DNA from: Anaerolineae bacterium
GTDB taxonomy: Bacteria; Chloroflexota; Anaerolineae; 4572-78; J111
Direction: 5' to 3'
Assembly (NCBI GenBank): GCA_023382535.1
Contig: JAHDWA010000049.1
Span: 1-64,000, forward strand
Length of the DNA stretch: 64,000 nt
This document shows positions 17,130 to 25,530 of this stretch, piece after piece. The position numbers were made by a program, and so were the translations under genes. Under the pieces are notes generated by a model. The model was not told the DNA's origin, did not search any database, and saw only the letters and a list, made by a program, of their open reading frames with translations. Positions within the stretch are counted from its first letter, which is position 1. The number at the start of each line of letters is the position of its first letter.

Positions 17130-17340
17130 CCTCGGTGCTGGGGCCGGACTCGCCAGTTGGGTAAAGGGGAATATGTGGGGCAGTAGGACAAGCCTTTAGC
17201 GTTGTTTAAATCTATGAACCGAAGGGGGGTGAAGCCTATCGTTACGATCTACCGAGGCAGGTCTTGGGGTATTCGACCGGGACCGTAGAAAATCTACGGC
17301 CGGAAACTGAACTTAAAGCAAGTTAGCCAAGGAGGGCGTC

Positions 17341-17637
17341 ATGATTTTGGTGCGCATGGTTTTTCAGGTCAAGTGGGGGCATGTCCATGAGGTGCTGGCC
17401 GACTTTAAAAAATTTCAGGAAATAATGCAGCAGGAATCGAGGGGACGAGGCCGCCTTCTGACCGACCTGAGTGGCCCATTCAATACGCTTGTCCAGGAGA
17501 TTGAGGTCGAGAGCCTGGCGATGTGGGAACAGCAGCGAGCGGAAATCTTCTCACGACCTGATTTCCAGGAATCACAAGCCCGTTCAGCCGATTTCATCGA
17601 ATCGGGCCGGGTTGAGTTTTACACCATTGAAGGGTAG
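17341..17637 (+). CDS. Small alpha/beta-barrel-like protein
   Basis: A protein of 98 residues, ATG at 17341 after a strong AAGGAGGGCGTC. The pattern of alternating strands and two helices (MILVRMVFQVKWGHVHEVLADFKKF ... RVEFYTIEG) suggests the dimeric alpha+beta barrel seen in NIPSNAP, ABM and EthD-type proteins. Catalytic residues cannot be assigned. It is followed by a DUF3303-like gene with a similar predicted fold, so the two may be related. A hairpin (CCGTAGA / TCTACGG, about 17282-17300) lies in its leader. Confidence 0.55.
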   Translation: MILVRMVFQVKWGHVHEVLADFKKFQEIMQQESRGRGRLLTDLSGPFNTLVQEIEVESLAMWEQQRAEIFSRPDFQESQARSADFIESGRVEFYTIEG

Positions 17638-17746
17638 GAATGATAGCCCGGCTTTCTGCTGGCGTCTTGGGTTGGTTCAAAGGGAAGAGCCGGGTTCGCT
17701 TTCCACGCGGGAAATAATTTCAAATCAGAGGAAAGGAAATTCAACG

Positions 17747-18058
17747 ATGCTGTTCTTAACTTATTGGGAGTTAAATGAGGGGATGTCGGTGGCAGAGCGC
17801 CAACAGGTCGCTCAAAAACTTATGTCGGCGGGGTTGTTTCCGCCGCAGGGGGTCAACATCCTTCGCTGGGATGCCACCCCCGATGGCTGGGGCATCCTGT
17901 TGGCTGAAGCCAATAGTGCAGCTGACATTGACCGGGCCATAACCATGTGGCGAGCGGGAGGAGTTGGATTCTTCAAATCCACCCGGACTGCGCCGGCTCA
18001 ACCTGTCCAAGAGGCCCTCGCTCAGACAGGAGAACTATTGAAAGCTCTAGCCACGTAA
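17747..18058 (+). CDS. DUF3303-like protein
   Basis: A protein of 103 residues; the ATG at 17747 has GAGGAAAGGAAATTCAACG upstream. The opening MLFLTYWELNEG and the following helix, strand and GWGILLAEANSAADIDRAI match the small DUF3303 family (dimeric alpha+beta barrel, function not established). It follows the similar-sized protein at 17341-17637 by about 110 nt. Both genes are typical of bacterial rather than phage genomes. Confidence 0.65.
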   Translation: MLFLTYWELNEGMSVAERQQVAQKLMSAGLFPPQGVNILRWDATPDGWGILLAEANSAADIDRAITMWRAGGVGFFKSTRTAPAQPVQEALAQTGELLKALAT

Positions 18059-18186
18059 GAGGGGGAGTCCGTGACCGATTGAGGACAGGATCTACTTTCT
18101 GGCAGTTCCCTCTAGCCGATTGAATGTTTCGTTTTAGCCCCTCAATATTGGACCATAAGGTAGTTACAGCCTAACCGGGCATCCGG

Positions 18187-18777
18187 TCAGGCCAGGTCCT
18201 TAAATTTAAGGGCGCAGTCGGGGCATATCCCATGCGTGATTTGGGGAAACTGAGGCGCGCCGAATAAGCCCAGGTAGTTGACCGCCTCTTCCACTGACAG
18301 CCAGGTTTCATCACAGCGCATGCGATTGCACCAGCTACACATGCGCAGCAGCTCGTGATTCCGTTCGGCGGTGGGGTCCAGGAGTCGAACCCGATCCCGG
18401 CTCTCTTCCCGAAGCAAGTAATTTTTAAATTCAAGCGCCTGATCGGCGGCGGGGACAATTTCCATCTGCATGTAGCGGTGGAGGGTGGAGCTGTCGCAGC
18501 GATACGTAAAGACAATCCGCCGCTGATCCTGGCGAACTTTCCGCATCAGGAGGCGATAAATATGCCGGGTTTCGAGGCCGGCAATGAAGTCCCAGAGGGA
18601 GCAGCCGATAACTGCTTGGCGGGTCAGGTGGGGCGCGTCGTTTTCACGAGCAAAGCGCAGCCAATTGGCGTTGACATCAATAATCAGGTCGTTCCGATCA
18701 ACGGTGTGAATGAAGGTGGAATGACGGCGTGGGCCAGTACGTTTTTTTGTCATATCGCATACCAGATGTTCCAGCAT
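18187..18777 (-). CDS. PAS-domain protein with C-terminal zinc site
   Basis: A protein of 196 residues. Residues of about 20-130 form a PAS-like domain (IHTVDRNDLIIDVNANWLRFAREN ... GCSLWDFIAG). The C-terminal part has CSWCNRMRC and GICPDC separated by about 35 residues, a cysteine-rich motif that recurs at the end of many short bacterial sensor proteins. There is no kinase or output domain. It could sense a ligand or redox state and act on a partner. Which of the first two methionines is the start is uncertain. It is convergent with the DUF3303 gene. Confidence 0.75.
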   Translation of the reverse strand: MLEHLVCDMTKKRTGPRRHSTFIHTVDRNDLIIDVNANWLRFARENDAPHLTRQAVIGCSLWDFIAGLETRHIYRLLMRKVRQDQRRIVFTYRCDSSTLHRYMQMEIVPAADQALEFKNYLLREESRDRVRLLDPTAERNHELLRMCSWCNRMRCDETWLSVEEAVNYLGLFGAPQFPQITHGICPDCALKFKDLA

Positions 18778-19110
18778 CCCGATCCTGCTGGAATGGAAGT
18801 GTAGATGGGAGAAGTGGGTCCATTTCTTGTGGAGTATATCACAATAGCGGATGATTGTCAGTAAGTCTGAGGTAAAAACATAGAATCAAAGCCCGGCTTT
18901 CTGTAGGAGCCGGGCCATTTTACTTTTCCCGCCCTCGTTCTTACGCTCCTCGATTCAAAATGACAAAAGTCATTGGGAAGTAATAAGATTGTCACTATTT
19001 TCTCCGGTCGAGTCAGGCTAAAATAAAAGACTAAGGCCATACTCCTAACTGAACCCCAAATTTTCCACTTTCCGGCTCAATGGCATCCTCTCGTTACAAA
19101 AGAGGTAGAT
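18778..19110. other. Intergenic region with hairpin
   Basis: No gene is seen. It contains an inverted repeat (AGCCCGGCT / AGCCGGGC, about 18889-18915) followed by T-rich stretches in both directions, and presumably divergent promoters for the PAS gene and the small zinc-ribbon gene. Confidence 0.4.
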
Positions 19111-19341
19111 ATGCCCCAGGATTCGATATTTCAAGAGGCAAAATTGTTCTGTCACCATTGTTACAACTTATTGCATTGCCCCGTCAAAGGGATAGCTGTA
19201 CCAGGAGGTGTAATCACAAAAACCGCCATACCGGGCGGACAGGCGACCTGGTGGCAGTGCTCGGCCTGTCGCGGGTGGCACGTTATCGTCGTAGAAAACC
19301 CAAAAGGTCAACTACTCCGAAAAGAAGTCAGGAGTAATTGA
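19111..19341 (+). CDS. Small zinc-ribbon protein
   Basis: A protein of 76 residues with an AGAGGTAGAT site before the ATG. It carries CHHC (about residue 14) and CSAC (about residue 50), a split zinc ribbon, with a WWQC aromatic approach to the second half. There is no recognised family. It lies at the right end of the non-viral block, 360 bp before the portal gene. Confidence 0.5.
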   Translation: MPQDSIFQEAKLFCHHCYNLLHCPVKGIAVPGGVITKTAIPGGQATWWQCSACRGWHVIVVENPKGQLLRKEVRSN

Positions 19342-19409
19342 CCTGCCACCAATTTGGGGCATCACATTTGCATCACGACCAACTAAAGTCGGTTATTAAA
19401 CACACTGGC

Positions 19410-19637
19410 CTAGATAATACGCGCCGCAGGGTAGGAAAATCCTAACCTTCTTTTATATTGAGCATTATCCATAAACAGTTTGTGCAGGGCAATCAGCCAC
19501 TTTTTAAAAATCTCCGGTTCGTCCTCATCGTCATCGCATTCACCCCGACGTATATCATCATAATTTAGCCCGCTCTGATTCGGCCCTGCTGGCAGTGGTT
19601 CAAAAGTTGCCCGCAGATCAGTCTTTCCATCCTTCAA
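19410..19637 (-). CDS. Possible truncated small acidic protein
   Basis: A 75-residue frame with only a TTG start and no clear ribosome site. The in-frame codons upstream (RDFHACPEV) also read like protein but end at a stop inside the repeat shared with 8453. The body has an acidic stretch (ECDDDEDEPE) followed by a helical segment. It looks like the C-terminal part of a gene whose 5' end was lost when the portal-proximal sequence was joined here. Confidence 0.35.
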   Translation of the reverse strand: MKDGKTDLRATFEPLPAGPNQSGLNYDDIRRGECDDDEDEPEIFKKWLIALHKLFMDNAQYKRRLGFSYPAARII

Positions 19638-19652
19638 TACTTCAGGGCAGGC

Positions 19653-19737
19653 ATGGAAATCCCTGGTTTTTCAAATTCTTTTTCTTTATGCTAGGCGTAT
19701 GGCACACGCGATTGATTACTCGACCCAGGTCGTCCCC
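19653..19737 (+). repeat. Portal-start repeat, intact copy
   Basis: Partner of the repeat at 8453-8537 (76 of 85 positions identical). It includes the T-rich leader (TTTTTCAAATTCTTTTTC) and the first codons of the portal gene. Confidence 0.9.
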
Positions 19738-21387
19738 CTGGAACTCTTTGCCGACAACCCGCTCCGCTTGGCCCCCGAAGATCATCCTAACGGCTACTGG
19801 AGCGAGACGCACGGCAACTATAACGCCTGGTGGGCGCACTATAAAGGCTATTCTCTCAACCGGAAAGCCAACGGGCTAGATGTCTACCCGGTCAAGCTGA
19901 ACATCGTTCGGCCAGCCGTGATCAATCACGCCGCTTTGTTACTCGGCCAGTTTACGGATCGGATTGTCCGCTTCGGCCTCTCCAACGCCTACGGAGTGGA
20001 GCAGGCGCTGGGTGAGGAAATCACCCGCGACCTGAATATGACCTGGCATCTCAACGGTGGCGATGCGCTGCTGTTAGAGCAGGCCATTTATCAGCAAATT
20101 TTCGGGGGGATGTACTGGAACGTGGCCTGGCATCCGACCCGTAAACGCTGGCCCATTCGCTACTTCAGCGTGGACCCGCGCGCCTGCTTCCCGGTTTGGG
20201 ATGCCAACGACTACAACCGGCTGGTCGCGATTGATGTCATTCACCAGGTCCCCCGGCCAACCGCCATTGCCCGCTACCGGGTGCAGCCATCGCCATTTCA
20301 ACAAACCGAACGGGAATTTTGCACGATCAAAGAACACTGGGACGAGAACGAGTACGAGATTACCGTAGACGGGGAGATTGGCAGTTGGCCGGATGGGGCC
20401 AAAATGAGCGGGCCGAATCCTTTCCTCGACCCGGTGCTGGGGGTCAAGGTCATCCCCTACGTCTATGCCCCCCGGATCAGAGTGGGCGAGTTTGAAGGCG
20501 AGAGCCTGGTCCCCGGCCTCGTCGGTGGGATGAAAGAGCTGAACAACAACCTGGCCCACTTGAACGAGGGCCTGGCCGACGCGATGCACCAACAGCCCTG
20601 GATCAAGGGCCGGCCCAAAGGGGCCGCCGGCTTCGACCAGCCGCGCAATTCGTGGATTGATCTCGGTATGGGCCAGGTAGGCAGCGGAATTGCGCCCGAA
20701 GTGGGCCGGCTGGAAGGCGCGGACCTGACTGAACCGATGATTGACCTGGTGGCCAACAAGCTGCCGGAGCTGATCCGCGAGCACTCGAATATGCCCAACG
20801 TGGGCTACGGCCGGACCGATGCCAGTGTCCGGAGCGCGCTAACGCTCCATTACATGATGTGGCCGGCTATCAACGTCGGCCAGCACTACCGGCTGAACGC
20901 TTCGCTGGCGTTGAAACAGATCGGCTACCTGACCTACGTGATGGCCCTCTCCAAGCGGAATATTAACCAGAGCATCAACGCGGTGGAGAGCATTGGCTTC
21001 AATGCCAGCGACAAGCACATTGAGGCCATTCTCATCGGCCACAAAACTCATTGGCCGGCGATGCTGCCGCAGGACCGGGCCGAGCTGGTCAACGAGATGG
21101 TCCAGCGCATCAGCTCGCAGATTATCAGCCGCGAGACGGCGATCCGCCGGCTCGACGGCGCGGACGAACTGGCCGAGGAACTGGAGCGCATTGAGGACGA
21201 CATTGCCGCTCAGCAGGAGCAGCAGATGGAGCTGGCCGAACAGCAGGGCGAGATGCAAAAAGACCAGGCCGAGCATAAAGCTGGCCTTGATATGGAGCGC
21301 GATAAGGCCAAAGCCAAGTTGCAGCCCAAAGACAGAACTAATCGCGCCCAGGCTCAAGGGGGGAGGGCAAAAAACAGTGGAAAATAA
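19699..21387 (+). CDS. Phage portal protein
   Basis: A protein of 562 residues that forms the dodecameric DNA channel at one capsid vertex, docking the terminase and the neck. The central region (ELNNNLAHLNEGLADAMHQQPWIKG, then IREHSNMPNVGYGRTDASVRSALTL) and the highly charged glutamine-rich C-terminal helix (AQQEQQMELAEQQ...) are as in SPP1-gp6-like portals. Length and position before scaffold and capsid agree. No Shine-Dalgarno is visible; the leader is T-rich instead. The first 13 codons and 46 upstream bases are duplicated at 8453. Confidence 0.88.
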   Translation: MAHAIDYSTQVVPLELFADNPLRLAPEDHPNGYWSETHGNYNAWWAHYKGYSLNRKANGLDVYPVKLNIVRPAVINHAALLLGQFTDRIVRFGLSNAYGVEQALGEEITRDLNMTWHLNGGDALLLEQAIYQQIFGGMYWNVAWHPTRKRWPIRYFSVDPRACFPVWDANDYNRLVAIDVIHQVPRPTAIARYRVQPSPFQQTEREFCTIKEHWDENEYEITVDGEIGSWPDGAKMSGPNPFLDPVLGVKVIPYVYAPRIRVGEFEGESLVPGLVGGMKELNNNLAHLNEGLADAMHQQPWIKGRPKGAAGFDQPRNSWIDLGMGQVGSGIAPEVGRLEGADLTEPMIDLVANKLPELIREHSNMPNVGYGRTDASVRSALTLHYMMWPAINVGQHYRLNASLALKQIGYLTYVMALSKRNINQSINAVESIGFNASDKHIEAILIGHKTHWPAMLPQDRAELVNEMVQRISSQIISRETAIRRLDGADELAEELERIEDDIAAQQEQQMELAEQQGEMQKDQAEHKAGLDMERDKAKAKLQPKDRTNRAQAQGGRAKNSGK

Positions 21388-21408
21388 GTGAGGAATATCA
21401 ACTAATAC

Positions 21409-21789
21409 TTAGTCTTGATCAACTATTTCGAGCAGCTCAGGTAGGGCTGCTCTTAGCTGATTTGCCAATTCTGGTTGACACAAAAACCGTGTAACCCCGG
21501 CTTCGTTCGCCTCATCTTCTAGGGCGCAGTTCCCAGCTAAAAAGATGATAGGTAAGGTGTTGTCTCTTGCTCGGAGTGTTCGTGTTAGCTCAAGACCATC
21601 TATTATACCTGTGTCCGGAGTGGAGATAACCAAATCAAGCCTGGCCTGGTCTTCCAGTTCTAAAGCAGCAAGGCCGGTCGTTACAGTAGAAACTTTGGCT
21701 GTTGGATAGAGCCGGCGAACCATCGTTTCAAGAGCTATCGTCAGCGGCATCCGACCTACGACCAAGACAATATGATAAACAAGTACCAC
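21409..21789 (-). CDS. Degenerate receiver-domain protein (moron)
   Basis: A protein of 126 residues with a CheY-like fold pattern but without the phosphorylation chemistry. The acidic pair is replaced (VLVVGRM), the acceptor aspartate position is T57 (DLVISTPDTGIIDG), and the conserved lysine is glutamine (FLCQPE). It should therefore act without phosphotransfer, for instance by binding a partner or as a decoy. The GTG start at 21789 has AAGAGG upstream. The gene is read against the late operon, between portal and scaffold, which marks it as an inserted accessory gene. The frame is intact. Confidence 0.75.
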   Translation of the reverse strand: MVLVYHIVLVVGRMPLTIALETMVRRLYPTAKVSTVTTGLAALELEDQARLDLVISTPDTGIIDGLELTRTLRARDNTLPIIFLAGNCALEDEANEAGVTRFLCQPELANQLRAALPELLEIVDQD

Positions 21790-21953
21790 TATGACCTCTT
21801 AAAGGTAGAGTCAAAAGTAGTATAACAAACGTTCCTTGGCCTGACTATCAAGAGAATTTAACAATCACTGTCAAGGAAAGTCACCGCCTGAGGCTTTAAA
21901 ACAATTACTTAACTAACCTTTATTTCACCACATAAGATGAGGAGAAATCTATT

Positions 21954-22658
21954 ATGTCTGACGACAACACCCACGATTCGTCTTCGCCCAGCGCAGGAAA
22001 CCCGGCTAACTTGGCCAACAAGATTGCCGAACTATCGGCTGCACTCGAACAGGCCAAAACCGCCTTGACCGAGCGCGACACCAAAATCAAGGAACTCGAA
22101 GGCGCGACTGGCGGCTTCAAAACTGCCAACAGCCAGCTCACGAGCAAAGTGACCGACCTGGAGGCCCAGCTTGCCGCCGCGCAGCAAACGATCCAGACCC
22201 AAACCGGCGAGCTGACTAACTGGACCACCAAGTTCGACCAGCTCAACGAGGCACATACGAGCGTGACCGGCGCAAAAGCTGGCATCGAGCAGGAGCTTGG
22301 ACTGTTCAAACTCATCGCCGACGAACCCAAATATCACGGCCTGATTAGTGTGATCGGCGACATCAAAACCGATGCCGACCTGGCCAAGCAGAAAGAAATC
22401 CTTGACCGGCTCTCTGGCAAGTTCCAGGCTCAGGCCAACCAGACCCTGGACGCCTTCCGCGCTGGCGCGACCACTCCGGCCGGGACTTTCCCAGGCAGCC
22501 AGCCAGGCGGCAGCCTGCCGACCGACCCGAAAGCGGCCTTTGCTGAATATCAGAGCTTGCTTAATGCGACCGACCAGGCTTCTTTGAGCCGCCGGGCCGC
22601 CTTGTACGAGGTGATCACTAACGCGCAGTTTGGCGACAGCGCCAAGCAGCAAAATTAA
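21954..22658 (+). CDS. Capsid scaffolding protein
   Basis: A protein of 234 residues directly before the major capsid gene. It has a disordered start, a long coiled coil (about residues 22-110; repeated KIAELSAALEQAKTAL, KVTDLEAQLAAAQQ) and a small C-terminal helical part after a proline-glycine linker. This architecture and location are typical of scaffolding proteins that guide capsid assembly and then leave. A GATGAGGAGAAATCTATT site precedes the ATG. There is no protease signature. Confidence 0.8.
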   Translation: MSDDNTHDSSSPSAGNPANLANKIAELSAALEQAKTALTERDTKIKELEGATGGFKTANSQLTSKVTDLEAQLAAAQQTIQTQTGELTNWTTKFDQLNEAHTSVTGAKAGIEQELGLFKLIADEPKYHGLISVIGDIKTDADLAKQKEILDRLSGKFQAQANQTLDAFRAGATTPAGTFPGSQPGGSLPTDPKAAFAEYQSLLNATDQASLSRRAALYEVITNAQFGDSAKQQN

Positions 22659-22818
22659 GGATGAAGGATGAGGGACTGCCGTAGCGGCGAGGATGAAATA
22701 AAGAAATTTTCTTCTTTTCATCCTTCCGCCTTCCGCCTTCATCCTTTCAAAGTTTGCTCCCACAAACCTGCCCTAATCGGGCCAAACCCAACTTTATTTT
22801 TAGAAGGAGCAAACTTCA

Positions 22819-24258
22819 ATGCCTACCAGTTTAACCAATCCGTTTGGCCTGACGAACGCGCTTGATGCGTCCACCGGGCCAGGGGCTTACTCCGATAATA
22901 TGTGGTATCGGTGGGAGTCCCTCAAAAATCCAGCGATCCAGCTTGCCTTACAGGAACGCTATCGGACCAACAGCCTGTACCGCGCCCTGGTGGCCACCAC
23001 CGTGGTAATGCGCAATCCCAACGGCTCGATCCCTGAGAGCATGACCGTCAAAGGCGTGTTCGACATGGAGCCAGGCGGGATCGAACCCATCGGGATGCGC
23101 CAAATCTGGCTCAAGTCGAACTACACCGACGCCTTCAGCCAGAGTGTGAGATTCCAGCACTATGGCGATAAGGTCACGGCCCACAAGTATGATAGCGCCG
23201 TGCAAGCCTATCTCTATCGCGGCACGGCCGGCCTGATCCCGATGGCCCGGACGATGCTCGGCCAGTCCGTCACGATCAACCTGGACATCCAGAGCCGCAA
23301 TGCTTACCTGGCCGGTCCGCGCATGCACTTCTCCGATCCGGCCAACGTAGCCGACTTTGGCGACATCAGCCAGGCCACCAACAAGGGCAAATACAACCTG
23401 GTTGAGAACCGTGACATCTGGATGGATTTGACCTACGAAGATGTGCCGATGGCCAACAGCCCCCTCGGCAACAGCGTGGGCAGCTTGCTTTGTGTGACGA
23501 CTCCGAGCGTGATCAGGGAGATCATCGAGCAGGTCCGGGCCATCGGCGGCCAGTGGATTGATGTGGTCAAATATGCCAATCCCGAAATGGCCCTGCGCTA
23601 TGAAGTCGGCAGCTTCGATAATGTCCGCTTTGTGGCCGCTCGCCGCAACGTTCTGTGGAACTGCGGGACGATCATCGCCCAAATGGGGACCCACGAAGCC
23701 TACAATGCCGCTGATGGCGCGACCGCGCAGCTCGTGGACGGCGTGTATCAAGTGGGCCAGCCGGTTCAATCCGGCGTCAAGAACTACATCGAATTCGACG
23801 GCCTCGGCACCGGGACCATCGCCGATTTCAAGGTGAACGATATGGTCACCATCCACACCCGCAGCTTCGCCCAGGCTCCGGCCGACGGCAAAGGCGTCCT
23901 CCACGGCGTAGACTACCGCGAAGGCACGGCCAAACTGCGCCGGATCGTCGAGGTAGACGTGGCCAACAGCCGGATCGCTTTTGATAAGCCCTTGTTCTAC
24001 GAGTTCCCGCAGGGATCGCTCGTGACCAAGGCCGAGCACATTCACCCCTCGACCTACATCGCCGGCCCCGAAGGCGTCATCAACGCCGTGGCCGAACCGA
24101 TCAACTTTGTCGAGCCAAGCGCGATTGATGACCTGCAAGCCATCTGGCGGTTTGCCTGGGACGGTTACTACCAACAGCAAGTATATCGGCCTGAAGTGTT
24201 CCGCACGATGTTCTCCGCCGGCCGGACCCCGCGCTGGGGCGTTGGAGTGAACCCCTAA
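22819..24258 (+). CDS. Major capsid protein
   Basis: A protein of 479 residues between scaffold and connector genes, preceded by AGAAGGAGCAAACTTCA. The sequence is beta-rich with few charged clusters and has the length expected for an unprocessed HK97-fold or N4-gp56-type capsid protein. Recognisable features are the long N-arm, a helix-rich segment around residues 225-260 (TTPSVIREIIEQVRAIGG, a likely spine helix) and an inserted beta region (about 305-395). Identification rests mainly on position and size; the exact family is not certain. Confidence 0.82.
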   Translation: MPTSLTNPFGLTNALDASTGPGAYSDNMWYRWESLKNPAIQLALQERYRTNSLYRALVATTVVMRNPNGSIPESMTVKGVFDMEPGGIEPIGMRQIWLKSNYTDAFSQSVRFQHYGDKVTAHKYDSAVQAYLYRGTAGLIPMARTMLGQSVTINLDIQSRNAYLAGPRMHFSDPANVADFGDISQATNKGKYNLVENRDIWMDLTYEDVPMANSPLGNSVGSLLCVTTPSVIREIIEQVRAIGGQWIDVVKYANPEMALRYEVGSFDNVRFVAARRNVLWNCGTIIAQMGTHEAYNAADGATAQLVDGVYQVGQPVQSGVKNYIEFDGLGTGTIADFKVNDMVTIHTRSFAQAPADGKGVLHGVDYREGTAKLRRIVEVDVANSRIAFDKPLFYEFPQGSLVTKAEHIHPSTYIAGPEGVINAVAEPINFVEPSAIDDLQAIWRFAWDGYYQQQVYRPEVFRTMFSAGRTPRWGVGVNP

Positions 24259-24282
24259 TCCCCCAAGGGGATAGGAGGCCTT

Positions 24283-24948
24283 ATGTCTGTTAGGCGCTGG
24301 AAAGAGGTCGAACCGATCATCACCGCGCTTTTGAAGGATGAAATACCGGCGGGTTCTGAAAGAACTCGCCGGTATGATCCGGAGGACCTGCGGACCTGGT
24401 GGAACAATGCCCAAATCAGGCTGTCCACCATGAAGCCGCTGCACAAGCACCTGGTCTATACCGCCGACGACAACAAAAGCGGGACCGCCGAGGTGCAGGT
24501 CAGCCTGCCGGAAGATTTCTATCGCCCGCGCGTGGTGGCGCTGCCCAACAAGCAGCAGCTCCCCCGCCTGGGGATCGAGGCCAAGTTCTACGATCCGCAA
24601 GCCCAGGGCTACGCCATCTACGAGGGCAAGCTGCTCCTGCTGGGCGGCCTCAACCCTCCAGCCTGGCTCATGGCTTACGACGCCTACTACCCGGCCATCA
24701 AGAGCAATGACTCCAGGGTGGAGATCCCGGTCTGGGCCGATGAAGCCTGCGCCATCTACGCCGCGATGCAGGCCATCACCCGCGAAATGGCCGCCGATGC
24801 CAGGTATCGAAAGTTCATCGGCAAACAGGACGCCGGCAACCCGCAGCAATCGCCGTTCCTTCCGGTCGCTAAATGGCTGGAGGAACGCTTTAACGCCATC
24901 GTCGCCATGCACTCGGATGATGACGTGGACTTCCGCAAATCCCACTAG
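24283..24948 (+). CDS. Head-tail connector (adaptor) protein
   Basis: A protein of 221 residues immediately after the capsid gene, start preceded by ATAGGAGGCC. It is mainly helical at both ends, with YDPEDLRTWWNNAQIRLS at the start and VWADEACAIYAAMQAITREM near the C-terminus, a pattern seen in gp6-like adaptors that attach below the portal ring. A nearly perfect 15-bp hairpin lies in the coding sequence at 24343-24375. It is followed after 9 nt by the next neck gene. Confidence 0.7.
   Translation: MSVRRWKEVEPIITALLKDEIPAGSERTRRYDPEDLRTWWNNAQIRLSTMKPLHKHLVYTADDNKSGTAEVQVSLPEDFYRPRVVALPNKQQLPRLGIEAKFYDPQAQGYAIYEGKLLLLGGLNPPAWLMAYDAYYPAIKSNDSRVEIPVWADEACAIYAAMQAITREMAADARYRKFIGKQDAGNPQQSPFLPVAKWLEERFNAIVAMHSDDDVDFRKSH
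24343..24375. repeat. Hairpin within the connector gene
   Basis: ATACCGGCGGGTTCT pairs with AGAACTCGCCGGTAT (one G-U) around GAA, coding for a short polar turn near residues 21-31. It is either an inserted palindromic element or an RNA control structure near the start of translation. Confidence 0.6.
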
Positions 24949-24957
24949 GGGGACGAT

Positions 24958-25530
24958 GTGAATAATCTCAGCATCAACTTGATGCAAACCGTCGTGGACA
25001 TCATCAACGAGCAGCAGCAGGGGCTGAAGAAAACCGACCCGACCCGCTTACGCCTGGTCGAGATTGGCCCCAAGAGCGAGGAGTTCGCCGACAGCGGCTT
25101 ATCGTGCTACGTGGTGCCAAATGATCCCGACGATCCGGACGGCTGGTGTGATGAAGAAATCACCGCGCCGGGCCGGCAATATAACGCCTACTCCGACAAG
25201 AGTATGTTGGAGCTGGGCGGCGGCCACTACATCAATCTACGGTTCACGATCTTCTTCACCCTGTTCTACAACGACCTGGGCATCAACCGCAAGAAGGCGT
25301 TTGAATCGAGCCGGATTATGCTTGACCGGATTCAGCGAGCCATCTTCGAGGCCGGCCTGGTCCCCAACGGCCCCTTTGGCAAACTGCAACGGGGCGACGA
25401 CCACGGCATGCACCTGGTGCGCTCGATGAACGCGGTCAAGAAGCGCCGGCTGATCCCCTCCGGTAGCGAGGATGAAACCTTTTACCGGGGCAAGATGTGG
25501 CTGCAATTTGAAGCCTATATGGAGGGCTAA
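24958..25530 (+). CDS. Neck / tail completion protein
   Basis: A protein of 190 residues, GTG start after GGGGGACGAT. The order (connector, this gene, then tail tube) and mixed fold with a central FTIFFTLFYNDLGINRKKAFESSR match the minor tail or tail-terminator proteins of siphoviruses, but no family signature is certain. Its stop (TAA) overlaps the next ATG (TAAATG spacing), so it is tightly coupled to the glycosyltransferase-like gene. Confidence 0.6.
   Translation: MNNLSINLMQTVVDIINEQQQGLKKTDPTRLRLVEIGPKSEEFADSGLSCYVVPNDPDDPDGWCDEEITAPGRQYNAYSDKSMLELGGGHYINLRFTIFFTLFYNDLGINRKKAFESSRIMLDRIQRAIFEAGLVPNGPFGKLQRGDDHGMHLVRSMNAVKKRRLIPSGSEDETFYRGKMWLQFEAYMEG

Noticed and set aside
22948..24987. 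679-codon minus-strand frame opposite the capsid gene
   Set aside because: It is the antisense of the capsid and connector genes in a GC-rich region, with repetitive G/D/H/V composition typical of shadow frames.
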